From Chryseobacterium sp. HSC-36S06 (lineage in GTDB: Bacteria > Bacteroidota > Bacteroidia > Flavobacteriales > Weeksellaceae): a stretch of DNA of 64,000 bases. Position numbers and translations under genes: made by a program. Positions 26,661 to 36,775 of the stretch are shown here, in pieces. Numbering within the stretch: position 1 is the stretch's first letter; each line of letters begins with the position of its first letter. Where the stretch lies: contig NZ_JALJZX010000002.1 of assembly GCF_024171485.1 (NCBI RefSeq), forward strand, positions 806,001 through 870,000. The letters are read 5' to 3'. The notes beneath the pieces are model-generated. The model had not been told where the DNA came from. It was given only the letters and a program-made list of their open reading frames with translations, and made no database searches.

Positions 26661-28064
26661 TTACATGTGAATCGCAATCTTTCCGGTCGCGTCTAATGCA
26701 GCTTCTTTAATTGCTTCTGCAAAAGTTGGGTGCGCGTGAGACATTCTTGCAATATCTTCAGCACTTGCGCGGTATTCCATTGCGGTTACAGCAGCGGCAA
26801 TCATATCGGCAGCTCTTGCTCCAATCATGTGAACGCCTAAAACCTCATCGGTTTTTTCGTCAGCAATGATTTTGATGAAACCATCCAAATCACCGGAAGC
26901 ACGGCTTCTTCCCAAAGCTCTCATCGGGAAATTACCCACTTTAATGGCAACGCCTTCTGCTTTCAGCTGTTCTTCAGTTTTTCCAACTGCAGCAACTTCC
27001 GGCCAGGTATAAACTACTCCAGGAATTAAATTGTAATTGATGTGCGGTTTTTGTCCGGCAAGCTGTTCTGCCACCAAAACGCCCTCTTCAGATGCTTTGT
27101 GTGCCAACATCGCTCCGGCAACTACATCACCGATTGCATAAATATTTGAAACGTTAGTCTGTAAATGCTCATTGGTTTTCACTCTTCCTCTTTCGTCCAG
27201 ATCAACACCGGCTTTTTCAAGGGAAAGTCCGTCAGTGTAAGGTTTTCTACCTACAGAAACCAAAACATAATCGCCTTCTACCACTACTTCTTCGCCTTTT
27301 TTGTCTTTCGCGGTAACTTTTACGGTATCGCCGTTTCTTTCAACCGCCTGAACCGCCGTAGAAAGCATGAATTTCATTCCCTGTTTTCTTAAAACTTTAT
27401 TGAGTTCTTTCGATAAAGCACCATCCATGGTTGGGATGATTTTATCCATAAATTCAACCACCGTTACTTCAGAACCTAATCTTTTGTATACTGATCCCAA
27501 CTCAAGACCAATCACACCGCCGCCGATTACCACTAAATGTTTCGGGATTTCTTTAAGGTTTAAAGCTTCGGTAGAAGTAATTACTCTTTCTTTATCCAGC
27601 GTAATAAAAGGAAGCGAACTTGGTTTGGAACCTGTCGCAATAATGGTGTATTTTGAATCGATGGTTTCTGTAGAACCGTCGTTTTTCGTTACTTTAATCT
27701 GAGTCGCAGATTCGAAACTTCCAACACCTTCGAAAACAGTGATTTTGTTTTTGTCCATCAAAAAGGTAATTCCTTTCGTCGTTTGATCTACCACTTCATT
27801 TTTTCTCGCAATCATTCGTACCAGATCTGCTTTTGGCTCGTCGATGATAATTCCGTGATTGGCGAAATTGTGTTTTGCGTTTTCGAAATGTTCTGAACTG
27901 TCCAAAAGTGCTTTAGAAGGGATACATCCAACATTCAGACAGGTACCGCCCATTGTAGGATATTTTTCTATAATAGCTGTTTTTAAACCCAACTGTGCGC
28001 AACGGATTGCAGCAACATATCCTCCAGGACCGGAACCGATAACGGTAACATCGAATTGACTCAT
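26661..28064 (-). CDS. lpdA: Dihydrolipoyl dehydrogenase (E3)
   Basis: Reoxidises dihydrolipoamide in the 2-oxo acid dehydrogenase complexes and the glycine cleavage system. The 467 residues are standard. FAD is bound by VIGSGPGGYVAAIRCAQLG (8-26), the redox disulfide is GGTCLNVGCIPSK (about 40-52), NAD is bound by VVIGGGVIGLELGSVYKRLG (about 180), and the terminal catalytic motif is SHAHPTFAEAIKEA (His-Glu pair). The promoter TAAATTTG lies 39 bases upstream of the ATG. No E1/E2 genes are adjacent. Confidence 0.98.
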   Translation of the reverse strand: MSQFDVTVIGSGPGGYVAAIRCAQLGLKTAIIEKYPTMGGTCLNVGCIPSKALLDSSEHFENAKHNFANHGIIIDEPKADLVRMIARKNEVVDQTTKGITFLMDKNKITVFEGVGSFESATQIKVTKNDGSTETIDSKYTIIATGSKPSSLPFITLDKERVITSTEALNLKEIPKHLVVIGGGVIGLELGSVYKRLGSEVTVVEFMDKIIPTMDGALSKELNKVLRKQGMKFMLSTAVQAVERNGDTVKVTAKDKKGEEVVVEGDYVLVSVGRKPYTDGLSLEKAGVDLDERGRVKTNEHLQTNVSNIYAIGDVVAGAMLAHKASEEGVLVAEQLAGQKPHINYNLIPGVVYTWPEVAAVGKTEEQLKAEGVAIKVGNFPMRALGRSRASGDLDGFIKIIADEKTDEVLGVHMIGARAADMIAAAVTAMEYRASAEDIARMSHAHPTFAEAIKEAALDATGKIAIHM

Positions 28065-28102
28065 TTTTATTTTTGTTTGATTTATTAAAAATTAAAGTTG
28101 CA

Positions 28103-28110
28103 CAAATTTA
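28103..28110 (-). promoter_or_regulatory. -7 promoter element of lpd
   Basis: Minus strand TAAATTTG, matching TANNTTTG. Confidence 0.6.
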
Positions 28111-28161
28111 CAAAATATTTTCCCGTTTTGCCCGTGTCGTTTTCGATAGATTTTCCTGCAC

Positions 28162-28244
28162 TTTTCAGGAGCCGGGAACCCGCTTTCCGCTTTTTCTTTT
28201 GCTCCACTTCGTTCTGCAAAAGGATGCCGCTGCAATCAGGGCTA
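28162..28244 (-). repeat. Dispersed hairpin repeat, copy A
   Basis: In minus orientation it opens TAGCCCTGATTGCAGCGGCAT, has a central stem CTTTTGC/GCAAAAG, continues AAAAAGCGGAAAGCGGG and ends GCTCCTGAAAA. The same flanks occur at 36553, 41708 and 60674, each with a different central hairpin. It lies between nrdJ and lpd. Confidence 0.75.
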
Positions 28245-28307
28245 TGAAAGCCCGATTTTAATTAAAAAACATACTCAATAACGTTATAGTTCAAAATAAA
28301 TGACACT

Positions 28308-28337
28308 AAAAAAGACGCAAAAATTGCGTCTTTTTTT
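28308..28337 (-). terminator. Terminator after nrdJ
   Basis: AAAGACGCAA pairs with TTGCGTCTTT over a 3-base loop, with a T-run on each side; it follows the nrdJ stop on the minus strand. Confidence 0.85.
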
Positions 28338-28353
28338 CAGATTAAACTTCTTT

Positions 28354-30906
28354 TTACCCACATTTCGAACTTCCGCAATTCTTGCAGATCAAACATCCTT
28401 CCTGATAAACAACCTGATCGGAACCGCAATTGGAACATTTTCCGCCGGCATCCGTTCCATCCGGAATATAACGTTTAAGGGCACGCGCAACACCGGCTTT
28501 CCAGTTGTTGATGGATTCAGAATCGAGTTCTAGTCTGTTGATGAGTTCCACTACATTTTCAATCGGCATACCGTGTCTTAAAGTTCCTGAAATCAATTTA
28601 GCGTAATTCCAGAATTCAGGATTGAACTTGTGTGAAAGTCCCTCAATCGTAGTTTTGTAGCCACGCAGATTGGTAAACTGAAAATCGTAGCGTGATTTGC
28701 CGTCCTCATCGCGGTTTTTAATAATAAGACCTTCGTTCACCCAACGCGGAAGCGCAATTCCTTCTTCATCATCAGCCAAACCGGTGAATATTTCGTAAGG
28801 TTTTTTGTCAATTAAACCGACAAAAGCAATCCATTTGTCTTTATTGTTCTGGAAACGGACGATTTCAGCTTCTAGAACGTGAGGTCTTTTTGTCGGAAAT
28901 GCAGGTTGAAGAACTTCAGTTTTTTCTTCCTTTTTTTCGTCATTCGAAATCAGAACTCCGGAACGTGAACCGTCACGGTAAACGGTAACGCCTTTGCAGC
29001 CGACTTCCCAGGCTTTGATGTACAGTTGATTCACCAGCTCTTCTGTGGCATCATTCGGAATATTAATCGTCACTGAAATCGAATGATCTACCCATTTCTG
29101 GATCGCGCCCTGCATTTCTACCTTACTCAACCAGTCAACATCATTTGAAGTTGCTTTGTAGTAAGGAGAAATTTCGATGATTTTATTGATTTCCTCCTGG
29201 GTATAATTTTTATCAGTATCGATTCGGTTTACTTCCATCCATTCTTTAAAACGGTGATGAAAAACGATATATTCTTCCCATGAATCCCCTACTTCATCAA
29301 CAAAATCTACGCGCACATCTTTATCATTAGGATTAACTTTTCTTCTTCGCTTGTAAACAGGAAGAAACACCGGCTCAATCCCTGAAGTGGTTTGGGACAT
29401 CAGCGAAGTGCTTCCGGTAGGCGCAATCGTCAGCAATGCAATATTTCTTCGTCCGTATTTTTTTAGGTCTTCATACAATTTCGCATCCGCCTCCTTCAAT
29501 CTTAAAATAAACGGGTTTTTCTCTTCCCTAGTCGCGTCATAAATCGCGAAAGCTCCTCTTTCTTTCGCCATATCTACGGAAGAACGGTATGCTGCAAGCG
29601 CTAATGTTTTGTGAACCAAAGTAGAAAATTCATTGCCTTCTTTACTGCCGTACTGGATATTTAAAGCCGCTAACATATCGCCTTCCGCGGTAATTCCGAC
29701 TCCAGTCCTACGGCCTTCTATGGTTTTCTGGCGGATTTTTGTCCATAGATTTTTTTCCGTTGCTTTAATTTCATTTCCTTCAGGATCCGAATCGATTTTA
29801 AGAAGGATCGCGTCGATTTTTTCCATTTCCAGATCGATAATATCATCCATCATTCTCTGGGCATAGCCGACGTGCTTTTTAAAAAGTTCAAAATTAAATT
29901 TCGCCTTTTTTGTAAAAGGATTTTCAACGTAGGAAAAGAGATTTACCGCTAAAAGCCTGCACGAATCATAAGGACACAGCGGAATTTCGCCGCATGGATT
30001 GGTGGAAACCGTTTCGTAGCCTAAATCTGCGTAGCAATCGGGCAAAGATTCTTTAATAATAGTATCCCAGAAAAGCACACCGGGTTCGGCAGATTTCCAT
30101 GCGTTATGAATAATTTTATCCCAAAGATCTGTGGCCTTAATTTCTTTACTGAATTTAGGATTTTCGCTGTGGATCGGGTATTTCTGAACATAGTCTTCTT
30201 TCCCTACCACGGCCTTCATAAATTCATCATCAATCCGGACAGAAATATTGGCTCCGGTGATTTTACCCTGCTCCAGTTTCGCATTTACAAAATCTTCAGA
30301 ATCAGGATGATTAATAGATACTGAAAGCATAAGTGCGCCTCTTCTTCCGTCCTGAGCCACTTCGCGCGTGGAATTGGAATATCTTTCCATAAACGGAACC
30401 AGACCGGTAGAAGTAAGCGCGGAATTTTTTACTGCAGATCCTTTCGGACGGATGTGGGAAAGATCATGTCCCACACCTCCGCGTCTTTTCATCAGCTGAA
30501 CCTGTTCTTCATCAATTTTCATGATGCTTCCGTAGGAATCACTGTCGGTTCCGCTGCCGATCACGAAGCAGTTTGAGAGCGAAGCGATTTGAAAATCGTT
30601 TCCGATTCCGGTCATCGGGCTTCCCTGCGGAATAATATATTTGAACTTTTTTATAAGATCGAAAACTTCTTCTTTAGAAAGAGGATTTGGATATTTGGCT
30701 TCAACTCTGGAAATTTCGGCTGCGATTCTGCGGTGCATATCGTCCGGCGTCTGTTCGTAAATATTGCCGTCGGAATCTTTCAGCGCATATTTGCTTACCC
30801 AAACTTTTGCAGCGAGATCATCGCCTTCAAAATATTGCAGCGTACTTTCGTAAACATCCTGATAAGTAAAAGTTTTGGGTTGAATCGGTGTTTTTGTGCC
30901 TTCCAT
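28354..30906 (-). CDS. nrdJ: Adenosylcobalamin-dependent (class II) ribonucleoside-diphosphate reductase
   Basis: Reduces ribonucleotides to deoxyribonucleotides with vitamin B12 as radical source, so it works with or without oxygen. 850 residues. Visible are NCFVIGSGTDSDSYGSIM near the N terminus, MKRRGGVGHDLSHIRPKGS, the active site block STNPCGEIPLCPYDSCRLLAVNL, TIAPTGSTSLM, and GCKGVTVYRDGSRSGVL. The last 30 residues form a Cys-rich zinc ribbon (CSNCGSDQ and CLICKNCGSSKCG) typical of the long class II enzymes. No cobalamin riboswitch is visible in the 154 bases upstream. Confidence 0.95.
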   Translation of the reverse strand: MEGTKTPIQPKTFTYQDVYESTLQYFEGDDLAAKVWVSKYALKDSDGNIYEQTPDDMHRRIAAEISRVEAKYPNPLSKEEVFDLIKKFKYIIPQGSPMTGIGNDFQIASLSNCFVIGSGTDSDSYGSIMKIDEEQVQLMKRRGGVGHDLSHIRPKGSAVKNSALTSTGLVPFMERYSNSTREVAQDGRRGALMLSVSINHPDSEDFVNAKLEQGKITGANISVRIDDEFMKAVVGKEDYVQKYPIHSENPKFSKEIKATDLWDKIIHNAWKSAEPGVLFWDTIIKESLPDCYADLGYETVSTNPCGEIPLCPYDSCRLLAVNLFSYVENPFTKKAKFNFELFKKHVGYAQRMMDDIIDLEMEKIDAILLKIDSDPEGNEIKATEKNLWTKIRQKTIEGRRTGVGITAEGDMLAALNIQYGSKEGNEFSTLVHKTLALAAYRSSVDMAKERGAFAIYDATREEKNPFILRLKEADAKLYEDLKKYGRRNIALLTIAPTGSTSLMSQTTSGIEPVFLPVYKRRRKVNPNDKDVRVDFVDEVGDSWEEYIVFHHRFKEWMEVNRIDTDKNYTQEEINKIIEISPYYKATSNDVDWLSKVEMQGAIQKWVDHSISVTINIPNDATEELVNQLYIKAWEVGCKGVTVYRDGSRSGVLISNDEKKEEKTEVLQPAFPTKRPHVLEAEIVRFQNNKDKWIAFVGLIDKKPYEIFTGLADDEEGIALPRWVNEGLIIKNRDEDGKSRYDFQFTNLRGYKTTIEGLSHKFNPEFWNYAKLISGTLRHGMPIENVVELINRLELDSESINNWKAGVARALKRYIPDGTDAGGKCSNCGSDQVVYQEGCLICKNCGSSKCG

Positions 30907-31060
30907 AATAATATTCGTTTTTCGAAATAAAATTACAGAAGATTATCTGATTAAAAAAAAGTTTACAAATCTTTTAAGTTAACATCTTGTAAATCAGTTG
31001 AAAAAATATTTTCAAAACTCAAAAAGTGTGCAAATTTTGAAAATTAAAATATGATCACAA

Positions 31061-32149
31061 TCACAAAATATTAAAAACTTTTTCGTAGCTACTCAGTATT
31101 AATTCTTTCGAGAATCTTGAACGGATGGATTCTTTAATTAAATCCCCAGAATGGGTTTCGGTCAAAACTGCAAGGATTTTTTCAGCAAAAACTTCATGAT
31201 TTTCGATGGCTAGGATCTCTCCGTTGATTTTGGGCTGTATAATCTCATTGATTCCGCCCGGACAGTTATTGGCGAGCGCATAAACACCGCAGGCGCCGGC
31301 TTCCAACAATACATTAGGGAAACCTTCATAACGTGAGGAAAGTATAAATAAATCAGCATATTTCAGAAACTGATAAGGATTTTTTTGCTGTCCATGGAAA
31401 ATAACGTTTTCCAATCCAAATTCTTCTTTTTTCTTATGCAGCAAAACCCTATCTCTGCCATCGCCCAGAATATGGAGAAGAATTTTGTGATTTTTTAAGT
31501 GACTAAAAACCTTCAGTAAATTATCGAAACCCTTTCTGGACGATAGATTCCCGATAGCGACGACATTTTTGTAATCATTCTTAAAGGCTTCTTCGGGTCT
31601 GATAGAAATTTCCAACTGCTTTTCAATAAAATCGAAATCGACCGGGTTATTGATTTTAATGATTTTATTGGGTCTTATTTTAAAATTTTCTACTAGATCG
31701 TGCATCATATCATCGCTTTGGCAGATAATCCGGTGATAATTGCTGTAAAATCGGTAAAAAAAACGGATTTCCTTGCGCTTGACATGTCGCGAAACCACAT
31801 TAGTTTCCCTTGCAATAAATTTGGTCTTGGGAAAAAGCGGAATAAAAAGTGAGAGATAAGCATTAATTTCTCCAAAACCGCAGAAGACAATATCTGGCTT
31901 TCTCTTCTTAATTTCGAGTAGAATCGGCTTTAAAGAATGGCGGATCCGCGGAGTTTTAATATCGATGACTTCTACATCTTCTTTTAAAATATCGAGATAA
32001 CCACCTTCCTTCCGCAGTAATAATATTTTTGCGGAGAAAAGATTTCTTGGGAGGTGATTGGCAATGGTAGTTACAATCCGCTCAGCGCCACCGGTATCGA
32101 GGTCGGGAAGAATGAAAATAATTGATTTTTTGCTTTGAACCGTTGCCAA
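31061..32149 (-). CDS. GT4-family glycosyltransferase
   Basis: 362 residues with two Rossmann halves of the GT-B fold. The N-terminal half starts IIFILPDLDTGGAERIVTTIANHL, the usual acceptor-side glycine loop. The donor side shows VVAIGNLSSRKGFDNLLKVFSHL, LHILGDGRDRVLLHKKKEEFG, and the E-x7-E motif SSRYEGFPNVLLEAGACG (about 275-292). It probably transfers a sugar nucleotide unit to a surface glycan or lipid; acceptor and donor are unknown. It follows recQ by 18 bases, an unexpected operon partner. Confidence 0.9.
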   Translation of the reverse strand: MATVQSKKSIIFILPDLDTGGAERIVTTIANHLPRNLFSAKILLLRKEGGYLDILKEDVEVIDIKTPRIRHSLKPILLEIKKRKPDIVFCGFGEINAYLSLFIPLFPKTKFIARETNVVSRHVKRKEIRFFYRFYSNYHRIICQSDDMMHDLVENFKIRPNKIIKINNPVDFDFIEKQLEISIRPEEAFKNDYKNVVAIGNLSSRKGFDNLLKVFSHLKNHKILLHILGDGRDRVLLHKKKEEFGLENVIFHGQQKNPYQFLKYADLFILSSRYEGFPNVLLEAGACGVYALANNCPGGINEIIQPKINGEILAIENHEVFAEKILAVLTETHSGDLIKESIRSRFSKELILSSYEKVFNIL

Positions 32150-32167
32150 TTTCTAGAGTTTTGACCG

Positions 32168-34372
32168 TTAGTTCGCGACATCGCTGATGAATTTGATTCT
32201 GAGCATCCGCACTTCCTCATCGCTTAAATCATCACCGAATTCTGCCAGAAGTACTTTCATGCTGTCACTGTCGGAGCCGCGCATAAATTCCATGAATTCT
32301 TCCACAATATCTTCATCGAAATTTTCATCAACGTAATAATCGATATTAAGTTTAGTTCCCTGGTAAACAATACGTTCCATTTCCTTGAGCAAATCCTCCA
32401 TCGAAAGATTTTTTGCTTTCGCAATATCCTCCAAATCAATTTTTTTATCGGTACTCTGAATGATGAATACTTTATGGCTGGATTTATTGGCCACCTGCTT
32501 GATGACCATGTCCTGAGTTCGCTCGATACCGTTTTCCGCGACATATTTCCTGATAAAATCTGCAAATTCTTTTCCGTATTTTTTGGCTTTTCCTTCACCA
32601 ACTCCGTAAGTTTTCCCGATTTCATCAACCGTAACCGGATACTGTACCGTCATATCCTCCAAACTGGGATCCATGAAAACGGTGTAAGGCGGAATCCCAT
32701 GTTTTTTGGCTACAGACTTCCGTAATTCTTTCAGCTGAACAAAAAGATTTTCATCTAAACCGCTGTTTTGCTGTACCTGAACCTGCTGGGAATCTGCTTT
32801 AGTCTGGGCAAGATCATATTCGCGGTCCTCAGCAATAAGGAAGGGCGTTTTATCTTTCCCTTCAATGGCTTTCAGACCTTTCTCGGTGATTTTAAGAACG
32901 CCATAAGTTTCAATATCTTTCTGAAGATAACCCTGTACGGTTGCCTGCCGGATAATGGATTTCCAGAAGTTTTCAGCTTCATTTTTTCCGAAACCGAAAT
33001 GCTTGGTCGTTTCAAGCTTGTAGGATTTTGTAACAGAATTTTCTTTCCCGACAATCACTGAAATCAAATCTTTGGTTTTGAATTTCTCCTCCAGATCTTT
33101 TACAAGTTTTAGAACTAAATTCAGTTCTTTGGTAGCATCTTTCAGCTTGGGTGGATTTACAGAATTGTCGCACATTTGCGCACCTGCACCACTTACTGGA
33201 TCAAACTGCTCCCCAAAATAATATAAAATATATTGTCGCCGGCTCATGGAAGTTTCCGCATAACCAACTACTTCATTCAGGAGTTGAAGACCGATTTCGC
33301 GCTCAGAAACGGGTTTCTGCGCAAGGAATTTTTCTAGTTTTTCGATATCTTTTGGATCGTAAAATGCCAAGCAAATTCCTTCACCGCCATCTCTTCCAGC
33401 TCTTCCGGTTTCCTGATAATAACTTTCAAGAGATTTCGGAATATCGTAGTGAATCACAAACCTAACATCCGGCTTGTCGATTCCCATTCCGAAAGCAATC
33501 GTGGCAACGATTACATCACATTCTTCCATCAGGAATCTATCCTGATTCATTACACGGGTTTTCTGATCGAGTCCGGCGTGATAAGGTAAAGCATTGATTC
33601 CGTTAACCTGCAGTAACTGAGCAAATTCTTCTACTTTTCTGCGGCTCAGGCAATAAACAATTCCAGATTTTCCTTTATGCTGATTGATGAATTTTACAAT
33701 TTCTTTGTCAATATTCACTTTCGGGCGAACTTCATAGAAAAGATTTGGCCTGTTGAAGCTTTCTTTAAAAACCAGTGCATTCGACATCCCCAGAGTCTTC
33801 TGGATATCATCCTGTACTTTTGGTGTTGCCGTTGCGGTTAAAGCAATCACAGGAACGTCTGCTATTTTATCGATGATCAGCTTTAGATTACGGTATTCCG
33901 GTCGGAAATCATGTCCCCATTCGGAGATACAGTGCGCCTCATCAATGGCTACGAATGAAATTTTAACCTCTTTCAGAAAATCAAGATATTCTTCCTTAAT
34001 CAGTGATTCTGGAGCTACATATAAAAGTTTGGTGCGACCCGCCCTGATATCATCAAAAACCTGTTTGGTCTGGGTTTTATTGAGTGAGGAATTTAACACA
34101 TGGGCTACGCCGGGATCTGAGGAAAGTCCGTTAACGGCATCAACCTGATTTTTCATCAGCGCAATCAACGGAGAAACTACAATCGCAGTTCCTTCAGAAA
34201 TTAAAGCAGGAAGTTGGTAACAAAGAGATTTCCCGCCGCCAGTGGGCATAAGTACGAAAATATCTTTGCCTTCCAGTAAATTCTTTATAATTGATTCCTG
34301 CTGACCTTTAAATGTAGAGAAGCCGAAATATTTTTTGAGTTCTTTCGATAAATCGGCAGTTTTTGTTTTCAT
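32168..34372 (-). CDS. recQ: ATP-dependent DNA helicase RecQ
   Basis: A 3'-5' superfamily 2 helicase for recombination and fork repair. In 734 residues: motif [16 protein letters not shown] (about 39-53), DEAH box [19 protein letters not shown], motif [16 protein letters not shown], motif [21 protein letters not shown], an RQC region and an HRDC domain ([25 protein letters not shown] to ADFIRKYV, about 535-605). The C-terminal 100 residues after HRDC are an acidic extension seen in Bacteroidetes RecQ. The Cys tetrad of the zinc domain looks incomplete: QMCDN is the only clear cysteine. Confidence 0.96.
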   Translation of the reverse strand: MKTKTADLSKELKKYFGFSTFKGQQESIIKNLLEGKDIFVLMPTGGGKSLCYQLPALISEGTAIVVSPLIALMKNQVDAVNGLSSDPGVAHVLNSSLNKTQTKQVFDDIRAGRTKLLYVAPESLIKEEYLDFLKEVKISFVAIDEAHCISEWGHDFRPEYRNLKLIIDKIADVPVIALTATATPKVQDDIQKTLGMSNALVFKESFNRPNLFYEVRPKVNIDKEIVKFINQHKGKSGIVYCLSRRKVEEFAQLLQVNGINALPYHAGLDQKTRVMNQDRFLMEECDVIVATIAFGMGIDKPDVRFVIHYDIPKSLESYYQETGRAGRDGGEGICLAFYDPKDIEKLEKFLAQKPVSEREIGLQLLNEVVGYAETSMSRRQYILYYFGEQFDPVSGAGAQMCDNSVNPPKLKDATKELNLVLKLVKDLEEKFKTKDLISVIVGKENSVTKSYKLETTKHFGFGKNEAENFWKSIIRQATVQGYLQKDIETYGVLKITEKGLKAIEGKDKTPFLIAEDREYDLAQTKADSQQVQVQQNSGLDENLFVQLKELRKSVAKKHGIPPYTVFMDPSLEDMTVQYPVTVDEIGKTYGVGEGKAKKYGKEFADFIRKYVAENGIERTQDMVIKQVANKSSHKVFIIQSTDKKIDLEDIAKAKNLSMEDLLKEMERIVYQGTKLNIDYYVDENFDEDIVEEFMEFMRGSDSDSMKVLLAEFGDDLSDEEVRMLRIKFISDVAN

Positions 34373-34427
34373 TTTTTATTATTCAATTGTATAGCGCAGA
34401 CTGAACTCCTTATTCCTTCATTTACCG

Positions 34428-34435
34428 CAAAATTA
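34428..34435 (-). promoter_or_regulatory. -7 promoter element of recQ
   Basis: Minus strand TAATTTTG, matching TANNTTTG, 55 bases upstream of the recQ ATG. Confidence 0.5.
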
Positions 34436-34468
34436 ATCATCCGTGGCAGTTCGTCTTAAATTGTTTGC

Positions 34469-34534
34469 TAAATTTGCATACCACCCAAAGTTAGAAAATA
34501 AAAATCAAAATAAAAATATACACTACTAATTTTG
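34469..34534 (+). promoter_or_regulatory. Two candidate -7 elements upstream of kpsF
   Basis: TAAATTTG at 34469 and TAATTTTG at 34527 both match TANNTTTG on the plus strand. The second is closer to the ATG at 34603; which is used cannot be told from sequence. Confidence 0.45.
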
Positions 34535-34602
34535 GGACGCATATAAATAAAATATTTCCTTATATTAATAGGATTAAAATTTCCTGTTTTCAAAATAGCA
34601 AA

Positions 34603-35562
34603 ATGAACCATCCCGAAATTCTTCAAATCGCGAAAAAGGCCATATCCGTTGAAATTAATGAGCTGGAAAATCTTAAAAACCGGCTCGATGATAATTTTCT
34701 GAAAGCCACAGAAATCATTAATTCCGCGAAAGGCAAACTCATCATCGTAGGAATCGGAAAATCTGCACATGTAGGAAACAAAATTGTTGCCACGCTGAAT
34801 TCTACCGGAACACCTTCGCAGTTTCTCCACGCTTCAGAGGCGATTCATGGCGATTTAGGAGTTATTCAGAAAACCGATGTGGTGCTTTGTATTTCCAACT
34901 CCGGAAATTCGCCTGAAATTGTAAATCTCCTTCCTTTTCTTAAAGATTATTCGTCCGCTTTAATAGGGATGACAGGAAATCTGAAATCTAAACTGGCAGA
35001 ATTTTCTGACGTTGTTTTAAACTCTTCGGTAGAAAAAGAAGCTTGTCCAATCAAACTTGCACCAACAAGTTCTACAACAGTGCAAATGGCTTTGGGAGAC
35101 GCTTTGGCAGTTTGTCTTATGGAACTCAACGGATTCAAAGAAAACGATTTCGCGAAATTCCATCCCGGAGGAAGTTTGGGAAAAAACCTCACCGCGAAAG
35201 TGGAACAGTTTCTTTCTTCACAAAAGCCACAGGTTTCCAGCACTGCAAACATCCGGGAAATCATTATTTCTGTGAGTAGTTCTTCGCACGGAATCACCGT
35301 TGTTACCGAGGGAGAAGAAATCACCGGAGTAATTACCGATGGAGATTTAAGGAGAATGCTCTTGAGCGAACAGGATGTTTCTAAGATTGTGGCTAAAGAC
35401 ATTATGAGCAGAAACCCAAAAAGTATCGACAAAAATGCGCTTGCAAAAGAGGCGATGCAGATTCTCAAAGACAAGAACATCGGTCAGCTGATTGTAACCG
35501 AAAATAGCAAATACCACGGAATCATCGACATCCACAGACTTCTGGATGAAGGTATAAATTAA
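34603..35562 (+). CDS. kdsD: KpsF/GutQ-type D-arabinose 5-phosphate isomerase
   Basis: Interconverts ribulose 5-phosphate and arabinose 5-phosphate, the first step to KDO of lipopolysaccharide. 319 residues. The SIS domain (about 30-185) has IVGIGKSAHVGNKIVATLNSTGTPS, FLHASEAIHGDLGVI, CISNSGNSPEIVNLLPFLK and MALGDALAVCLMEL. Two CBS motifs follow (about 200-319), with VVTEGEEITGVITDGDLRRML and IMSRNPKSIDKNALAKEAMQ. Length and domain order match KdsD. A terminator-like hairpin separates it from tatC. Confidence 0.95.
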   Translation: MNHPEILQIAKKAISVEINELENLKNRLDDNFLKATEIINSAKGKLIIVGIGKSAHVGNKIVATLNSTGTPSQFLHASEAIHGDLGVIQKTDVVLCISNSGNSPEIVNLLPFLKDYSSALIGMTGNLKSKLAEFSDVVLNSSVEKEACPIKLAPTSSTTVQMALGDALAVCLMELNGFKENDFAKFHPGGSLGKNLTAKVEQFLSSQKPQVSSTANIREIIISVSSSSHGITVVTEGEEITGVITDGDLRRMLLSEQDVSKIVAKDIMSRNPKSIDKNALAKEAMQILKDKNIGQLIVTENSKYHGIIDIHRLLDEGIN

Positions 35563-35610
35563 AGAGGATTACTGGAAAACAGTTTTTTATAAAACGAATG
35601 ATCAAGATAA

Positions 35611-35640
35611 TCGGGCGAAAATTGTTTCGTCCGTTTCCTG
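35611..35640 (+). terminator. Terminator-like hairpin after kpsF
   Basis: CGGGCGAAA pairs with TTTCGTCCG (one G-T wobble) around ATTG; the downstream tract is only moderately T-rich. Confidence 0.55.
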
Positions 35641-35697
35641 TATTCGGCAATATTTCAGTAATTTCGCAGTCTTGAATTCCAAATCTAGAATTTTAAA

Positions 35698-36519
35698 ATG
35701 AGCGAAGGAAAAGAAATGTCTTTTTGGGGACACATTGGCGAGCTGCGGGGACATCTAATCCGGTCCATCATTGCCATTATCGTGGGTGCCATTGTTGTAG
35801 GATTTAATGTGAACTGGATTATGGACCATATTTTCTTCGGGCCTACGAGAAACGATTTCTTTACATTCAGGGTGGTAAACCATTTCTCACGGGAACTGAT
35901 TGGAGAAAACAGTATTGTGCTCCCCGATCATTTTGCGGTACAGCAGAAGAAGCTCTTTCAGCAGTTTAATGTAATGATGTCGGTTTCTATTTTTGGAGGT
36001 ATCGTAGCGGCGTTTCCTTATATTGTTTGGGAACTTTGGCGCTTTATTTCTCCGGCCCTTCATCCGAACGAGAGAAAAAACTCAGTCTTCATGATTAATT
36101 TTGTGTGGATACTTTTTCTGGTAGGGATTCTGTGCGGATATTTCCTGATTCTTCCTTTTGCGATTAATTTCGGACTCTTATTTACCATTTCCGATTCCAT
36201 TACCCAGCTTTTCGATCTTAGCGATTACACCACTTTATTCATGCAGGTTGTACTGGGTATGGGCATTGTGTTTTTGTTTCCCGTAATCGTTTATTTTCTG
36301 ACGACCATCGGAATTCTTACTCCCCAATTTATGCGCACTTACCGCCGACATGCAATTGTTTTAATTATGGTTGTCGCTGCGATCATTACTCCGGCAGATG
36401 TTTTAAGTATGCTTATGGCTGCATTTCCGCTGCTTTTACTGTATGAATTCAGTATCATGATGAGCGCTTACACTTACAAAAAAGTTCAGGACAGATCGCA
36501 GGTACCTGCAGAACAGTAA
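35698..36519 (+). CDS. tatC: Sec-independent (twin-arginine) protein translocase TatC
   Basis: The receptor subunit of the Tat system, which binds twin-arginine signal peptides and exports folded proteins. 273 residues with six membrane helices. The N-terminal MSFWGHIGELRGHLIRSI carries the conserved H-x2-ELR region, and SPALHPNERK is the P1-loop motif before helix 3. The first periplasmic loop is enlarged (about residues 40-95), as in other Bacteroidetes TatC. No tatA is adjacent. The upstream box TAATTTCG (35659) is an imperfect -7 element. Confidence 0.96.
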   Translation: MSEGKEMSFWGHIGELRGHLIRSIIAIIVGAIVVGFNVNWIMDHIFFGPTRNDFFTFRVVNHFSRELIGENSIVLPDHFAVQQKKLFQQFNVMMSVSIFGGIVAAFPYIVWELWRFISPALHPNERKNSVFMINFVWILFLVGILCGYFLILPFAINFGLLFTISDSITQLFDLSDYTTLFMQVVLGMGIVFLFPVIVYFLTTIGILTPQFMRTYRRHAIVLIMVVAAIITPADVLSMLMAAFPLLLLYEFSIMMSAYTYKKVQDRSQVPAEQ

Positions 36520-36552
36520 TTATGAGAAGCAACACGGTTTTCGTTTCTTTCT

Positions 36553-36642
36553 GAGACCCGTCCCGCTGTCACTACTCGCTCTTCAGCGCGACGGCTGCGC
36601 CGCCGCGCTGAAAAGCTCAAACATACCGTTCCATCGGGGCTA
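36553..36642 (-). repeat. Dispersed hairpin repeat, copy B
   Basis: In minus orientation: TAGCCCCGATGGAACGGTAT, GTTTGAGC, then a hairpin with TTCAGCGCG/CGCGCTGAA and an inner GGC stem (13 base pairs with one mismatch), then GCGAGTAGTGACAGCGGGA. It lies between convergent tatC and the SRPBCC gene. Confidence 0.8.
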
Positions 36643-36732
36643 GAACTTCTCTACCTTATTCTTCTCAAAAATTTCCCTAAACTATTTTTGGAACAGCAAT
36701 TCGGTTATCTTTTCGTATTCGAAATCTTCCAC

Positions 36733-36760
36733 AAAAAAACACGCCTCGCAGCGTGTTTCC
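36733..36760 (-). terminator. Terminator after the SRPBCC gene
   Basis: AAACACGC pairs with GCGTGTTT around a 6-base loop, followed by a T-run on the minus strand. Confidence 0.8.
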
Positions 36761-36775
36761 TCAATCAATATTAAC

